Source: SICU01 sp964408235 (lineage in GTDB: Archaea; Nanobdellota; Nanobdellia; Pacearchaeales; GW2011-AR1). Taken from it: a stretch of DNA of 5,019 nt. The notes under the pieces are model-generated. The model saw nothing but the letters and a program-made list of their open reading frames with translations. It was not told the DNA's origin and searched no databases. The position numbers and the translations under genes are program-made. Every line of letters starts with the position of its first letter. Within the stretch, counting starts at the first letter, position 1. Shown here piece by piece: positions 4,313-5,019 of this stretch. The DNA is taken from contig CAYOYN010000018.1 in the NCBI GenBank assembly GCA_964408235.1, positions 1-5,019 on the forward strand, in the 5' to 3' direction.

Positions 4313-4729
4313 TTATATTTCAATCTTATTTGTTCCATCATAAACGAACGCCATCCAAAAATCTTCTTCTGTGTACAAAGAGTCTTCTATTTTGATTTTT
4401 TTGGTATCAGAACTAATTGATGCTATAGCTGGGGTTAAATCATCAACATAAAATGTTTGTTCTTTTTTTATTTTTAAATGTGTATAAGTTCTGTTGTAAG
4501 ATACAAGAAAATGAGGCGTTTCAGATGAGGCGCATTTTTTTAAAATAATTTCATAATCAAATGATTTTATTGCAGTATAATAATAATAAACTGCTCCCTC
4601 TAACATGCTTTTAATTTTACATTTTAAATCACCATCAGAATTGGCCTGTACTATCATGGCAACATCTTTTACTTGTTTATTTGTGCCGCCACAAATAATA
4701 TTTTTAACTTCAACTTTATAACGCATCAT
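4313..4729 (-). CDS. TEEDFWM-motif protein, first tandem paralogue (138 aa), function unknown
   Basis: A soluble 138-residue protein, the shortest of the three paralogues. It opens MMRYKVEVKNIICGG, has a mixed charged/beta-like middle (SFDYEIILKK at 56-65, KKEQTFYVDDL at 88-98), and ends TEEDFWMAFVYD with GTNKIEI at the very C-terminus (120-138). The start codon overlaps the stop of the preceding gene (ATGA), and no Shine-Dalgarno site is evident, so translation is probably coupled to that gene. A second in-frame ATG follows immediately and could be used instead. Function is unknown; the aromatic/acidic C-terminal motif is the only strongly conserved element across the family. Confidence 0.85.
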   Translation of the reverse strand: MMRYKVEVKNIICGGTNKQVKDVAMIVQANSDGDLKCKIKSMLEGAVYYYYTAIKSFDYEIILKKCASSETPHFLVSYNRTYTHLKIKKEQTFYVDDLTPAIASISSDTKKIKIEDSLYTEEDFWMAFVYDGTNKIEI

Positions 4730-4959
4730 TTGAAAAATTGTCCGAGGTTGGCATCTGCCTTTGCTTCTTCAATTATTTTCTGCGCTTCTTCTTCGGTTTC
4801 GGCGATCATTAACAGATTGTTATAATAGGCTGTTGTAGTGTAATTTGGTACTGGATATGCCCGGTGTCCTCTTGCATAATCTGATGCTTGTCTTTGCACT
4901 TCAACTTGTTCTTTATATTTTGTTTTATCAAATATTTTTTCTTTTAATTTAAAAAACAT
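4726..4959 (-). CDS. Small soluble protein (77 aa), function unknown
   Basis: The preferred start is the ATG at 4959, giving MFFKLKEKIFDKTKYKEQ and ending LGQFFK (77 residues). A longer frame to a TTG at 5013 is open, but its extra residues lie over what looks like the genuine C-terminus of the preceding gene in another frame. The short start overlaps that gene's end by 11 bp, which is typical of translational coupling; no ribosome site is visible. The protein is charged. Its C-terminal third (AETEEEAQKIIEEAKADANL) looks like a long amphipathic helix, while the middle is tyrosine/threonine-rich (YTTTAYYNN). There is no membrane segment. It overlaps the first paralogue by 4 bp, so it belongs to the same operon. 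I do not recognise its family. Confidence 0.6.
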   Translation of the reverse strand: MFFKLKEKIFDKTKYKEQVEVQRQASDYARGHRAYPVPNYTTTAYYNNLLMIAETEEEAQKIIEEAKADANLGQFFK

Positions 4960-5019
4960 TGGGGTCAGATTGATCCATAACAAACGAAAAGTTCTTTGGT
5001 GGTGGACCTCCAATATAAC
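4949..5019 (-). CDS. C-terminal end of an unidentified gene, 5' part outside the window
   Basis: On the minus strand the frame reads in from the right edge, gives 22 residues including GGPPPKNFSFVMDQSDP and then NVF, and stops with TAA at 4949-4951. The composition (Gly/Pro-rich turn, then alternating hydrophobic and acidic residues) is far more protein-like than the overlapping frame. The stop overlaps the next gene's ATG by 11 bp, indicating one operon. The piece is too short to assign. It would be the first visible gene of the cluster, and its identity would do most to explain the paralogues downstream. Confidence 0.55.
   Translation of the reverse strand, partial: YIGGPPPKNFSFVMDQSDPNVF

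Overview
The window looks like accessory DNA from a low-GC bacterium with an AT-rich coding style. A secreted, cysteine-rich lytic transglycosylase with a Sec signal peptide favours a Gram-negative-type envelope, but nothing here fixes the taxon. The 100-N gap shows that this is a scaffolded draft, possibly metagenomic, assembly. Every gene I can support lies on the minus strand, so the locus reads from right to left.

From right to left. (1) 3281-5019 is a tight gene cluster. It holds the tail of an unrecognised gene, a 77-residue gene that overlaps it, and three small tandem genes. Those three are divergent paralogues, all carrying a C-terminal TEEDFWM motif followed by an aromatic/aspartate segment. 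(2) 2842-3280 is non-coding. It contains two terminator-like hairpins, an 87-bp imperfect palindrome, and a tandem ACAAAC tract split by the assembly gap. The 55 bp on each side of the gap are identical. (3) 2465-2825 is a small one-span membrane protein with a strong sigma70-type promoter whose spacer is itself palindromic. (4) 2199-2420 is a GC-rich non-coding block. Read on the minus strand, it is an orphan omega-RNA/right-end-like scaffold, then a 34-nt stretch, then two perfect 29-bp CRISPR-like repeats with a 33-bp spacer. (5) 694-2156 is an IS200/IS605-type (IS1341-like, TnpA-less) element: an apparently intact tnpB followed by its own omega-RNA/right end. (6) 1-646 is the lytic transglycosylase, cut by the window edge. 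Its start lies about 50 bp beyond the element's right end.

The most interesting structure is the order omega-RNA-like scaffold, guide-length DNA, CRISPR-like repeat, spacer, repeat, tnpB, omega-RNA. The two scaffolds are about 75% identical over 68 ungapped bases (counted by eye) and lie in direct orientation about 1.6 kb apart around tnpB. One reading is that the TnpB element landed beside a decayed element end and a small type I-E-like CRISPR remnant. The more exciting reading is a TnpB locus that has acquired repeat-spacer guides. The sequence alone cannot decide between them, and no cas genes are visible. The tandem TEEDFWM paralogues are the second point of interest; they may be an immunity-like or other expanded family, but their function is unknown.
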